Below the pieces are notes generated by a model that did not search any database, was not told the origin of the DNA, and saw only the letters and a list, made by a program, of their open reading frames with translations. Positions 47,430-55,839 of a stretch of DNA of 64,000 nucleotides are shown one piece after another. The DNA comes from Acinetobacter sp. NIPH 2699 (GTDB lineage Bacteria > Pseudomonadota > Gammaproteobacteria > Pseudomonadales > Moraxellaceae): positions 186,001 to 250,000 of the forward strand of contig NZ_JAKZGL010000005.1 of the NCBI RefSeq assembly GCF_022549355.1. The letters are read 5' to 3'. The position numbers were made by a program, and so were the translations under genes. Position 1 is the first letter of the stretch; every line of letters begins with the position of its first letter.

Positions 47430-48917
47430 ATGAAACGAACATTGCTGTGTTGTTTGGCTTTATGGGGGAGCTCATCGCTCTATGCAGATGATGATACGCA
47501 ACTTCGCCTGAATCAAAGCTTAGATCAACATCGATTACAGCAACAGCATGAATTACAACAACAAGGGGTGATTCGTCGCACTGATGAACTCCCACGTATT
47601 GTGATCAATGGTCAAGTCTATGAGGTCGAGAAAAATCAAGATGATTTAGCAAAAGCTTTGTATTTGGCTGTCATGCAAAAGCAATGGGGCAATGCTGCGG
47701 TTTATCTAAAGCATTATCAACAATATGAAGGCTATGACCAAGCTTTGACTGATTTTGCCGAAGGGGCATTGGCGCGTGCTCAAGGAGAGCTCAAATTAGC
47801 AGAACAAAAATTTAAAAGCAGTTTAAATCAACAACCCAACAATCTTATTTGTGAGCTTGAGTTAGCGCGTGTGCTGTTTGAACAGCAGAAGAACAAAGAA
47901 GCAGCACGCCTTTTTACATCCATTCAGAGCAGGCTGGCACAAAGTGATCGTGCTGTGATACCAGCAGAGGTAGAGCAAACGGTCAATCTGTTTGTCAAAG
48001 CGCTTGATCAGCGTGACAACTGGCAAGGCAGCTTAGCCATTGGATCAACGTATGCCAGCAATCTGAATAGTTCTTCCGAACAAAGTAAAACCTGGATGCT
48101 TTATGGTGTGGATCAGGATGGCAATATGGTCATTCGAGAAATCACCCGTAGCAGTCCTAAGACTGAGTCTGCGGCAGGAATGGACTATGAAGCCAGTTTA
48201 ATCAAGCGCTTTTCTATACACGGTAACCATGGGATTGCCTTACGCGGTTTGGCTTATGGGCAGTCTTATGACAATCATACCGATTACAATGAATCCACCC
48301 TGAATATTAATGCAGGCTATAGTTTTTTTGATCTAAAAAATCAAATAACGATTGCACCACTGTTTGAGCATAAACGTTATGCAAATGATGGCTTATATGA
48401 TGCGTGGGGAGGACGTATTGAGTGGATGAGATTTGTTTCGGCTGATACAGCATTTAAGCTTGAAGCAGAAATTAAAGATCTTGATTATCACACCTATAAA
48501 ACACTCAATGGGCAAGAGCATTCAGCATTGGCGACTTTTTGGAAAGTTTTGCCTGAGCAGTGGACACTATTTGGTGGATTGGATGTCCTTGATCGCTCGA
48601 CACAAGAAAAATATTTAGCAGCCTATCAGCAACAAGGTGTTCGTTTCGGTCTGAGTAAACCGTGGGATATAGGCATTAACACAACGCTATTGAGTTCTTA
48701 TCGTTGGCGTCAATTTGATCAATATGCAGAGGTCTTTCAGACACGTCGTCATGATTTTGAACAAAATTATACCTTTGTTGTGCAAATGCCACGCTTTCAG
48801 TTTTATGGCATGACCCCTAATTTAACCTATCGTTATAACCATAATAATAGCAATGTCGATTGGTTGTATTCCTATGACAAACATCATGTCAGCTTGAAAC
48901 TTGAGCATCGGTTTTAG
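47430..48917 (+). CDS. hsmA: Slam-type outer-membrane translocator (type XI secretion, HsmA-like)
   Basis: The 495-residue protein has a signal peptide (ending SLYA), an N-terminal periplasmic TPR-like helical domain (about residues 60-190, with ALARAQGELKLAEQKFKSSL), and a C-terminal DUF560/SLAM beta-barrel (about 200-495) ending in LKLEHRF with a terminal Phe. Slam proteins move specific substrates across the outer membrane. The neighbouring hphA is the evident substrate, as in the A. baumannii type XI secretion system. It ends six bases before the TonB gene. Confidence 0.88.
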   Translation: MKRTLLCCLALWGSSSLYADDDTQLRLNQSLDQHRLQQQHELQQQGVIRRTDELPRIVINGQVYEVEKNQDDLAKALYLAVMQKQWGNAAVYLKHYQQYEGYDQALTDFAEGALARAQGELKLAEQKFKSSLNQQPNNLICELELARVLFEQQKNKEAARLFTSIQSRLAQSDRAVIPAEVEQTVNLFVKALDQRDNWQGSLAIGSTYASNLNSSSEQSKTWMLYGVDQDGNMVIREITRSSPKTESAAGMDYEASLIKRFSIHGNHGIALRGLAYGQSYDNHTDYNESTLNINAGYSFFDLKNQITIAPLFEHKRYANDGLYDAWGGRIEWMRFVSADTAFKLEAEIKDLDYHTYKTLNGQEHSALATFWKVLPEQWTLFGGLDVLDRSTQEKYLAAYQQQGVRFGLSKPWDIGINTTLLSSYRWRQFDQYAEVFQTRRHDFEQNYTFVVQMPRFQFYGMTPNLTYRYNHNNSNVDWLYSYDKHHVSLKLEHRF

Positions 48918-48923
48918 GAGATC

Positions 48924-49844
48924 ATGATGAAATTAAAAAATCTATCTCCTCACTATAGAGAACAATTCAAAATCTCTACTGGATTGACACTGGATCATTT
49001 TGGGAAATGGGGTGTTGTATTTGCCGTGATGGTTTTGCATTTAATTGGATTATGGTTTTTAAGTCATTTAATTGAACCTTATACCCTTGCCAATTCACCC
49101 AAAGTGAATGCACTTAAAGTACATTTCATTTCAGTATCAAGTTCTGAACAACCGACACCTTATCCACCAGAAAAAAGAACTGTTGCAACGTCGCCAAAAG
49201 AACAAGGTTTGGATAAGCAACCTGTTTTAAATACATCAAGCGCTCAGCAAAAAGCAACTGAACAAACTCAAATACTCAGTAGTCGCAATGCTGATCGTGT
49301 GATCCAAGATAGCCAGCTTAGTAAAAGAACCCATAATGAGCCAGCTACCCCATCTAAAGCATCGGTGCTCCCATCTCTCAATGAAGATAAAACGACACCT
49401 AATCAAACGGTCGAGCAGCAATTAGAGCGCTTAAATCAAAGCCAAACCCCTTACAAACAACAGCAAGGAGAAAGCCAGTTAACCTCTGGTGGCATAAAAA
49501 CATCTGCTTCACAGCAAGAACTTTCACGTTCACCAGACAGCCGAATCGACAATGATGAACCGGTACAAGTGAGTAGTGTCGATGTATTGAGTTTTGGACA
49601 ACTTCGCTATGACGATCGTGAACTCAAGCAACAAAACCGTGTGGTTGAACTGCGTATTCGTATCAATGAAAACGGGCAACCCACCGATATCCAGTTACGC
49701 CAAAGCTCAGGGATCGCCAGTTTAGATGAACGGGTGATACAAGCTGCGCGTAAATCCAAATTTAAACCTTACAAAATTAACGGTCGAGCAGTGGCCGTTG
49801 TCGTGGAGTTTCCAGTACAACTTACACTGAGTCGAAATCGTTGA
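48924..49844 (+). CDS. tonB: TonB-family energy transducer of the heme operon
   Basis: The 306-residue protein has an N-terminal anchor (GVVFAVMVLHLIGLWFLSHL, about residues 30-50), a long spacer, and a TonB C-terminal domain (VELRIRINENGQPTDIQLRQ, then LDERVIQAARKSKFKPYKIN). The spacer is rich in Gln, Ser and Thr and lacks the usual Pro-Lys/Pro-Glu repeats. Its place between the Slam and heme oxygenase genes suggests that it serves the receptor encoded upstream. No exbB or exbD is in the window. ATG 48924 is followed at once by a second ATG. Confidence 0.88.
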   Translation: MMKLKNLSPHYREQFKISTGLTLDHFGKWGVVFAVMVLHLIGLWFLSHLIEPYTLANSPKVNALKVHFISVSSSEQPTPYPPEKRTVATSPKEQGLDKQPVLNTSSAQQKATEQTQILSSRNADRVIQDSQLSKRTHNEPATPSKASVLPSLNEDKTTPNQTVEQQLERLNQSQTPYKQQQGESQLTSGGIKTSASQQELSRSPDSRIDNDEPVQVSSVDVLSFGQLRYDDRELKQQNRVVELRIRINENGQPTDIQLRQSSGIASLDERVIQAARKSKFKPYKINGRAVAVVVEFPVQLTLSRNR

Positions 49845-49877
49845 GCAATCAGTGATATCCATTTTAGGAGAAAGAAA

Positions 49878-50474
49878 ATGAATGCAGCTACAGAACAAAT
49901 GACCATCAATCATTTATCTCAGCGTTTAAAGCAAGAAACCGCAGCCGAACATGAACGTATGCATCAATTAATGGCACAGGCAGCCGTATTTTCGAGTAAA
50001 GAAAGATATGCACAATTCACCTTGTCACAATATTACTTTCAGCAAGAGATTGAGCACCTTTTTGAAAAAGAGGGGGTGGCTGAACTGATTCCAGATTTAG
50101 GGATTCGTGGACGTTCTCAGCAGGCATTTGAAGATTTGCAAGACTTAGGAATTCAACCGAGTGGTCAGCCCTTACACAGTAAAAATGTCGAGTTGCCTGA
50201 GGCATTGGGCTGGATTTATGTCTCTGAAGGTTCAACCTTGGGCGCTGCTTTTTTGTTTAAAGAAGCGCAAAAAAACTTGGGTTTCTCTGAAACATTTGCT
50301 GCTCGTAATCTTGCCGCTTATCCAGAGGGCCGTGCCAAAGTATGGAAACGATTTGTACAGGCATTAGATGAAACGGGTTTTGATCAAACTCAGCAAGATC
50401 GCGTCATTCAAGGTGCACTCGATGCATTTGGGTACTTTGGCAATGCACTCAGCAGATTAGATGAATTGCACTGA
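49878..50474 (+). CDS. hemO: Biliverdin-producing heme oxygenase
   Basis: The 198-residue enzyme opens imported heme, releasing Fe2+, CO and biliverdin. The proximal histidine lies in TAAEHERMH near residue 25, and the distal helix with its flexible glycines reads GWIYVSEGSTLGAAFLFKEA near residue 112. Length and pattern match the bacterial HemO/PigA type. It follows tonB by 33 bases with a good ribosome-binding site (GGAG) and completes the route from secreted hemophore to free iron. Confidence 0.94.
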   Translation: MNAATEQMTINHLSQRLKQETAAEHERMHQLMAQAAVFSSKERYAQFTLSQYYFQQEIEHLFEKEGVAELIPDLGIRGRSQQAFEDLQDLGIQPSGQPLHSKNVELPEALGWIYVSEGSTLGAAFLFKEAQKNLGFSETFAARNLAAYPEGRAKVWKRFVQALDETGFDQTQQDRVIQGALDAFGYFGNALSRLDELH

Positions 50475-50504
50475 TTACATGATGCATAACGAGGTAGGGG
50501 AAAT

Positions 50505-50930
50505 ATGGATCACACCGACAACAAATTAAATATAGCGCTTTCTTCACCATTAAAAGCAGAGAGCAAACTTGCTCGTACGATTTGGTGGCGAATGCTCTTT
50601 ATCGGTCTCGCTTGGTTATGCATCGGATTAGGAATACTGGGGATTTTTACTCCTGGTTTACCGACTGTCGATTTTATTTTATTGGCGGTGTTTTTTGCAG
50701 CTAGAGGTTCTGAAAGACTACATCAATGGCTGTTGAATCATCGTTTTATTGGACCAATTGTAAAAGAGTGGCGGGAAAATCGTCGCATCCCTAAAAAAGC
50801 AAAATATATGTCCAGCATCAGTATGACCGTCGCGGCGGGGCTGATGATCTGGACGATTCCTCACCCTTGGTTTGTCTATCCTGCTATAGCATGCATGCTG
50901 GTTGTGCTGATCTGGATGTGGAGGAAATAA
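50505..50930 (+). CDS. YbaN family (DUF454) inner-membrane protein
   Basis: The 141-residue protein has an N-terminal helix pair (LFIGLAWLCIGLGILGIFTPGLPTVDF, in parts, the DUF454 hallmark GxxTPGLPT), a charged middle (LHQWLLNHRFIGPIVKEWRE) and two closing helices. The function is unknown, but DUF454 genes are often beside heme or iron genes. It follows hemO by 30 bases and is probably the last gene of the heme operon. Confidence 0.88.
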   Translation: MDHTDNKLNIALSSPLKAESKLARTIWWRMLFIGLAWLCIGLGILGIFTPGLPTVDFILLAVFFAARGSERLHQWLLNHRFIGPIVKEWRENRRIPKKAKYMSSISMTVAAGLMIWTIPHPWFVYPAIACMLVVLIWMWRK

Positions 50931-50985
50931 TTAACATACATGGATTCTAGTCATCATGGATCTCGCTACATGGGTGAACGAGACC

Positions 50986-51462
50986 TTAGTTTTCGCCTTG
51001 TTCTGTGGGCAGATACACAGGGGACATTTGTCGCGCATCGATTTCCTCACCGCAGCAGTCACACCTAAGCGCGGGCTTAGTGACATTGCCACAACTTTTA
51101 TGTAGATAGCGGAGTTCTTGGAATTCTTTATTTTCATTTTGCCACAGATTTCCCCAGCCACTCATGGTGACAAGGATTGGATAAAGTGCCAGTCCCTTTT
51201 CTGTCAGTCTATATTCATAACGTTTCGGTGCTTCATGATAGAGAACTTTTTCAAAAATATTGTTTTCTACCAGACGATTGATTCGTTCAGTTAATAAATG
51301 ACGGGTAATACCCAATTGATTTTGAAAGTCGTCAAAACGTCGAGTTTTCATAAAGGCATTACGAATAATCAGCAAGGTCCAGCGATCACCAAAGATAGAC
51401 AAAGTTCTTGCTATCGGGCAATTCATTTCACCGAGTTCACGCCATTTCATTGCAGACCCCAT
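50986..51462 (-). CDS. HxlR-family winged-helix transcriptional regulator
   Basis: The 158-residue protein has the HxlR winged helix, starting CPIARTLSIFGDRWTLLIIR and including TRRFDDFQNQLGITRHLLTE, RINRLVENN and YRLTEKGLALYPIL. A C-terminal extension carries a Cys-rich part (KSCGN, then CDCCGEEI) that might bind zinc. HxlR proteins respond to thiol stress or small molecules. It is divergent from the metal-dependent hydrolase operon and is the likely regulator of it. ATG starts are possible at 51462 or four residues on. Confidence 0.9.
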   Translation of the reverse strand: MGSAMKWRELGEMNCPIARTLSIFGDRWTLLIIRNAFMKTRRFDDFQNQLGITRHLLTERINRLVENNIFEKVLYHEAPKRYEYRLTEKGLALYPILVTMSGWGNLWQNENKEFQELRYLHKSCGNVTKPALRCDCCGEEIDARQMSPVYLPTEQGEN

Positions 51463-51618
51463 CTATTTATCTTTACAGGAACAAGGCTGTCATTTTAGGA
51501 CAACTTGAGCCATTAAGACATCCTCTTTATTGACAATATATCTTAGCATCGTTATTTTGATTATATAAGTTCCTTTTTGGAACTTATTATTTTAAGATAA
51601 ACTTTTTTGAGGTGAGTC

Positions 51619-52485
51619 ATGTCTATATCCGTGTTGAAAGAAAAAACAAAACAAAAAACACCTGCATCATTCCCTGTACGCCGTATGGATTATGAGTTTG
51701 CAGATATGCCGAAGTATTGGTGTAATAATGAACCTACGTTTACTCATTATTTCACGGGGTTATCGACGCTATTTCCTGAGGGTGAATCCTACTTTGTGCG
51801 ATCAGTCCGTGCTTTGCGAGGACAGATCAAAGAGAATGAGCAATTAGATCGTGATATTGGTGCATTTATTGGTCAAGAAGCGATGCATTCCAAAGAGCAC
51901 CATGCGTTTCACCTCAGTGCTCAAAAATATGGTTTAGACCCTGAATCATTAGAAAAAATTACAGGGATTCTTCTAAAAGCGATTGAAAACACTTTCCCTA
52001 AAAAATGGAATTTATTGGTCACCGTAGGGCTAGAACATTACACCGCAGTGCTGGTGGTGGAAATGATGAAAAATGTCAATGAATTGATGACAGATGAAAC
52101 CATTCGTAACCTCTGGTTATGGCATAGTGTTGAGGAAACAGAACATAAAGCCGTTGCTTACGATATGTATCAATATTTGTATGGTCAAGGTCTGACAGCT
52201 TATATCCCTAGAGTTGCGATTTTTACTTTGAGTCTCGCTTTGATCACACTCATGTCGAATGTCTATCAAGTGATGCTAATGTCTAGAGATAAACAATTAC
52301 TGAATCTGAAATCTTGGGCAAAATTTGCTGGGTTTACCGTACAGGCATATCGAAAGCTGGTACCACAATTTTTCTCTTATTATCGTTTTAACTTTCATCC
52401 AAATGATACGGATGAGTCTGAAATTGTTGCACAAACCAAAATAAAAATTGGTTTGTCTCCTGAACAATCAACCTTTATTCATTAA
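51619..52485 (+). CDS. Putative metal-dependent hydrolase (PF10118 type)
   Basis: The 288-residue protein belongs to a helical, predicted metal-dependent hydrolase family. Signature stretches are FPVRRMDYEFADMPKYWCNN, GAFIGQEAMHSKEHHAFH (Glu and three His, probable metal ligands) and the later LWHSVEETEHKAVAYDMYQY with a second set. A hydrophobic segment near residues 195-218 may touch the membrane. The duplicated E..H..H pattern resembles ferritin-like di-iron enzymes. It is the first gene of a cluster behind an HxlR regulator. The reaction is unknown. Confidence 0.85.
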   Translation: MSISVLKEKTKQKTPASFPVRRMDYEFADMPKYWCNNEPTFTHYFTGLSTLFPEGESYFVRSVRALRGQIKENEQLDRDIGAFIGQEAMHSKEHHAFHLSAQKYGLDPESLEKITGILLKAIENTFPKKWNLLVTVGLEHYTAVLVVEMMKNVNELMTDETIRNLWLWHSVEETEHKAVAYDMYQYLYGQGLTAYIPRVAIFTLSLALITLMSNVYQVMLMSRDKQLLNLKSWAKFAGFTVQAYRKLVPQFFSYYRFNFHPNDTDESEIVAQTKIKIGLSPEQSTFIH

Positions 52486-52518
52486 AAAATATTTTTTCCC
52501 ATTAGACAGGTAATACGT

Positions 52519-52953
52519 ATGAATCCATTAAATATGACTGGTTTAGAAATCATGACAGCCTTTTGTAACGGTCTCTTTCCAGCACCAGGAATTGCTAAAA
52601 CGATACCAATGCAGCCTGTTGAGGTGGAGCACGGACGGATTGTATTTAGTGCGATTGCAGATGAACGTCATACTAACCCGCTAGGTGGTGTGCATGGTGG
52701 TTTTGCCGCGACGGTTTTAGACTCAGTGACAGGCTGTGCATCACATACTGTGCTGGCGGCAGGTGAGGGTTATGGCACCACAGATTTAAATATCAAGATG
52801 TGTCGTCCTATTCCGTTTAATACCAAACTGATTGCTGAAGGAAAAGTGATCAACGTGGGGCGTAACTTGATCATATCTGAAGGCTATATACGTGATGAAG
52901 CGGGTAAGTTGTATGCACATGCCACGGCCACCAATATGATTATTCGTGCTTAG
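52519..52953 (+). CDS. PaaI family thioesterase
   Basis: The 144-residue hotdog-fold protein has the hallmark TNPLGGVHGGFAATVLDSVTG (residues about 54-74) and the strand GTTDLNIKMCRPIPF. PaaI-type thioesterases hydrolyse aryl- or acyl-CoA. It follows the putative hydrolase by 33 bases in the same direction and is probably cotranscribed. The substrate is not known. Confidence 0.9.
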   Translation: MNPLNMTGLEIMTAFCNGLFPAPGIAKTIPMQPVEVEHGRIVFSAIADERHTNPLGGVHGGFAATVLDSVTGCASHTVLAAGEGYGTTDLNIKMCRPIPFNTKLIAEGKVINVGRNLIISEGYIRDEAGKLYAHATATNMIIRA

Positions 52954-53080
52954 TAAAGAGATATGGCACATCGTTTCTAGGTGATATGCTTCTCAGCAGG
53001 AGCATATTACTTTTAATTATTTAGGCTCCCTACATATCGAATTCAGTACAAATAGCATCCTCATTTTATAGGGAATAAGA

Positions 53081-53764
53081 ATGAAAAATTCAGTGGTGTT
53101 ACATCAATGGGAAATTTCACCATTTTGCCAGAAAGTCGCCAGAATGTTGCGGTTCAAAGAGATTCCATTTGAAACCGTAAACTACAATGGTGTTCTTGGT
53201 GCAAAAGTTCCCATGCTCAGTAAAGTCGGTAAAGTACCGGTATTAGATATTCATGGTCAACGTATTCAAGATAGTACCCGTATTGCACGTTATCTCGATG
53301 AGGCTTATCCAGATTCACCAAGATTATATCCGACTGATCCATTGCAAAAGGCTTATGTCGAACTTTGGGAAGATTGGGCAGACGAGTTGTTGTATTTCTA
53401 TGAGGTGCATTTTCGAGTCAGTGATGCCGATGCCTTAAATCATGCTGTTGCAATCAGTGCCGCAGGTCGTCCCAAGCATGAAGTATTTTTGATGAAACCT
53501 TTATTGAAATCAGCCCTGAATTTTCAGCTCAAAATGCAAGGTACTGGACGTATGGCAAAAGCAGATATCGAGGCTGAGTTTATTCGTCATTTGCAACGTA
53601 TTGAACTGGTATTAGGCTCTACAGGTTGGTTAGTTGGCGATCGTAAAACGGTGGCAGATATTGCTGTTGGTTCACAGCTTTTAGAGGTTATCCGAACCAG
53701 TAAAGTCTGGGGCGCAAAAATTAATAGCTATTCTAATATTGCAGCTTGGATAAAACAGATATGA
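53081..53764 (+). CDS. Glutathione S-transferase family protein
   Basis: The 227-residue protein has a thioredoxin-fold N-terminus with the catalytic-type SPFCQK (Cys near residue 15), KVPVLDIHGQRIQDSTRIARY as the glutathione-binding part, and a helical C-terminal domain (GWLVGDRKTVADIAVGSQL). Its stop overlaps the next gene (ATGA), so the two are coupled. It probably conjugates or reduces an electrophile in the pathway of this cluster, but this is inference. Confidence 0.9.
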   Translation: MKNSVVLHQWEISPFCQKVARMLRFKEIPFETVNYNGVLGAKVPMLSKVGKVPVLDIHGQRIQDSTRIARYLDEAYPDSPRLYPTDPLQKAYVELWEDWADELLYFYEVHFRVSDADALNHAVAISAAGRPKHEVFLMKPLLKSALNFQLKMQGTGRMAKADIEAEFIRHLQRIELVLGSTGWLVGDRKTVADIAVGSQLLEVIRTSKVWGAKINSYSNIAAWIKQI

Positions 53765-54501
53765 GTACCCGAGTCGCTGTTGTCGTTGGAGTCGGGGCAG
53801 AGCAAGGGATTGGGGCTGCTGTATCACGGCGCTTTGCTCAATCTGGTCTAAAGGTCTATGTCGTAGGACGAACGCTCAATAAATTACAAGCAGTGACTCA
53901 AACTATTGATGAACAAGGTGGGAATGCTGTCGCTTATTGTTTAGATGCCGAAAATGATCAACAGATTCAATCTTTATTTGACATGATCATTGCAAATAAT
54001 GAACAGCTAGAAGTTGTTGCTCATAATGTGGGTGGCAATATTCCATCCTTGTTTTTAAAAACGCAGTTGTCCTTTTTCTCAAAAATGTGGCGCTCGACTT
54101 TTTTGTCTGCTTATTTGGTTTCGCAGTCTTGTTTGAAGACTTTTGAACAGCAACAAAAAGGAACTCTGATTTTCACAGGTGCGAGTGCATCGATGCGCGG
54201 CAAACCATTTTTTGCTGCATTTACCATGGGTAAATCAGCATTACGTGCTTATGCACATAATTTAGCAACTCTGTATAAGTCGAAGAATATACATATTGCA
54301 CATGTAATCGTTGATGGCATGGTCGATGGAGATCGAGTCAATAAAGCCTTATTTGGACTTGGGCGTTTAGCAAGATTAACGCGTGGTACTGGTGGCTTAA
54401 ATATCGAGGCAATTGCAGATAATTATTTAATGTTATACCAGCAAAGTCATGACTTATGGACACATGAACTCGATCTACGTCCGTATCAGGAGCGATTCTA
54501 G
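53761..54501 (+). CDS. Short-chain dehydrogenase-like protein with altered active site
   Basis: The 246-residue SDR-fold protein keeps the nucleotide-binding GAEQGIGAAVSRRF and HNVGG motifs and a serine-region strand (LIFTGASASMRG). The usual YxxxK reads FTMGK, so Phe replaces the catalytic Tyr while Lys remains. Ordinary dehydrogenase activity is therefore doubtful. The start at ATG 53761 overlaps the GST stop, and the apparent five-residue upstream extension is ignored. A second, more degenerate SDR-like gene follows by one base. Confidence 0.85.
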   Translation: MSTRVAVVVGVGAEQGIGAAVSRRFAQSGLKVYVVGRTLNKLQAVTQTIDEQGGNAVAYCLDAENDQQIQSLFDMIIANNEQLEVVAHNVGGNIPSLFLKTQLSFFSKMWRSTFLSAYLVSQSCLKTFEQQQKGTLIFTGASASMRGKPFFAAFTMGKSALRAYAHNLATLYKSKNIHIAHVIVDGMVDGDRVNKALFGLGRLARLTRGTGGLNIEAIADNYLMLYQQSHDLWTHELDLRPYQERF

Positions 54502-54502
54502 G

Positions 54503-55195
54503 ATGAACAATATCATCACGCAGTTCTTTCGGCGTCAGTCAAAACGACAAGGGTGTATTGTTGTTATAGGTGATGATGTACATCATCTTAGTCAAGCTGG
54601 TATCGAGCAGAGTAAGCAAAAACAATTGCATGTTTATCAAGTCTTACATGATGCTAAACATACTTCAATACAGATTGAATGTCAGCGTTCAGCGCTTACG
54701 ACGGTGTATTTAAATTTAGTCAATCCTGTGGCATTAAAAAGCTTGATGCAGCACATCCGACAGCAAGCACATCACATTGAACTTTGTATATTTCAACCCA
54801 GTTTTAAAGGGTTAGATGAAGAAGTTATCTTTTCTACTCAACAGGTTGAGTTACAGTGGCAAAACACGGGACTAAGTGCGGTCAGTATTTCACAAATCAT
54901 CATTAAGCATATGCTGGCACAGCGGCAAGGCACATTCATTTTTCTTGGTCTGCAAGATACAGCATTATCAAATGCTGATCTTCTCGCTCAAAGTATGTTT
55001 GCGAGTATTCGGGCATTATCACAGTCTTTGGCAAGAGAGTTTCACCCTAAGGGGATTCATGTTGCCTATTGTATGCTGGAAAAATGGGACAGTCAGAATC
55101 AGCCATTAATGAAATCTATTGATCATCTTTGTTGGCATATTCACACACAACCCAACTCAACTTGGAGTCAGGAAGTGAGTATCGGGAGGCTTTAA
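54503..55195 (+). CDS. Degenerate SDR-like protein (no catalytic residues)
   Basis: The 230-residue protein looks like an SDR only in its second half: GTFIFLGLQDTAL, then SIRALSQSLAREFHPKGIHV, a typical SDR helix and strand. The glycine-rich cofactor motif is missing at the N-terminus (CIVVIGDDVHHLSQAG instead), and neither Tyr nor Lys of YxxxK is at the expected place. It may be a non-catalytic partner of the preceding SDR. The ATG at 54503 is one base after the previous stop. Its 3' end overlaps the Lrp-type gene by four bases. Confidence 0.7.
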   Translation: MNNIITQFFRRQSKRQGCIVVIGDDVHHLSQAGIEQSKQKQLHVYQVLHDAKHTSIQIECQRSALTTVYLNLVNPVALKSLMQHIRQQAHHIELCIFQPSFKGLDEEVIFSTQQVELQWQNTGLSAVSISQIIIKHMLAQRQGTFIFLGLQDTALSNADLLAQSMFASIRALSQSLAREFHPKGIHVAYCMLEKWDSQNQPLMKSIDHLCWHIHTQPNSTWSQEVSIGRL

Positions 55196-55614
55196 ATTTT
55201 ATAAGTCGATAATAAAATACTGGTCTCACTATTATAAATACCCGAAATGTTTCGGATTCTCTCTAGAGCCTTATCGAAATTCTCTAAACTATCTGATTGA
55301 AGTTCTACCAAAATATCCCACTTCCCGTTGGTGGTATGTAGGCGTTCAACCGCTGATTCTAAGCGTAATTCACGAATCACAGCCTGTGCTTTGGTTCCCT
55401 CAACCATAATGCTCATCCATGCGCGAATGATATTTTTCTCTGCATTTGGACGGAAACGTACGGTATATCCTGTAATGATACCTGTTGATTCCATGTATTC
55501 AATACGCTTCTGCACGGTTGCTCTCGATACCCGAGTTTTAGCAGCCAAATCTGTAATCGACATCCGTGCATTGTCTTTCAGTAATCCTAAGAGAATATGA
55601 TCAATATTGTTCAT
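55192..55614 (-). CDS. Lrp/AsnC family transcriptional regulator
   Basis: The 140-residue protein has an N-terminal helix-turn-helix (LLKDNARMSITDLAAKTRVS, RATVQKRIEYMESTGIITGY) and a RAM/AsnC ligand-binding domain (GKWDILVELQSDSLENFDKALERI). It is divergent from glutamate dehydrogenase and the ast operon and is the likely amino-acid-responsive regulator of them. The AT-rich 225-base spacer, with repeated TTCATTTT/ATGAATCATTTTGATT tracts, could hold its binding sites. Confidence 0.92.
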   Translation of the reverse strand: MNNIDHILLGLLKDNARMSITDLAAKTRVSRATVQKRIEYMESTGIITGYTVRFRPNAEKNIIRAWMSIMVEGTKAQAVIRELRLESAVERLHTTNGKWDILVELQSDSLENFDKALERIRNISGIYNSETSILLSTYKI

Positions 55615-55839
55615 TTTGATATTTACTATGAGCAGATTGCTAAAAAATAATTCATTTTAGTCAGAAAAACAAATTTTATGAATCATTTTGATTCTTAATA
55701 ATAATGAATATACCAAGCCTCAAACATTTTACTCAATCTCATGCAGTTGAATGTTCATCAAGGACGAAGGGGTGAAAAGGAAACCCTGAATAAAAGGGAA
55801 TCTGTAAATAACAGGGACAATTGATTAATTAAGGAACAG

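Noticed and set aside
50958..50986. Terminator between the DUF454 and HxlR genes
   Set aside because: A short bulged stem is present but without T-runs in either direction; too weak to list.
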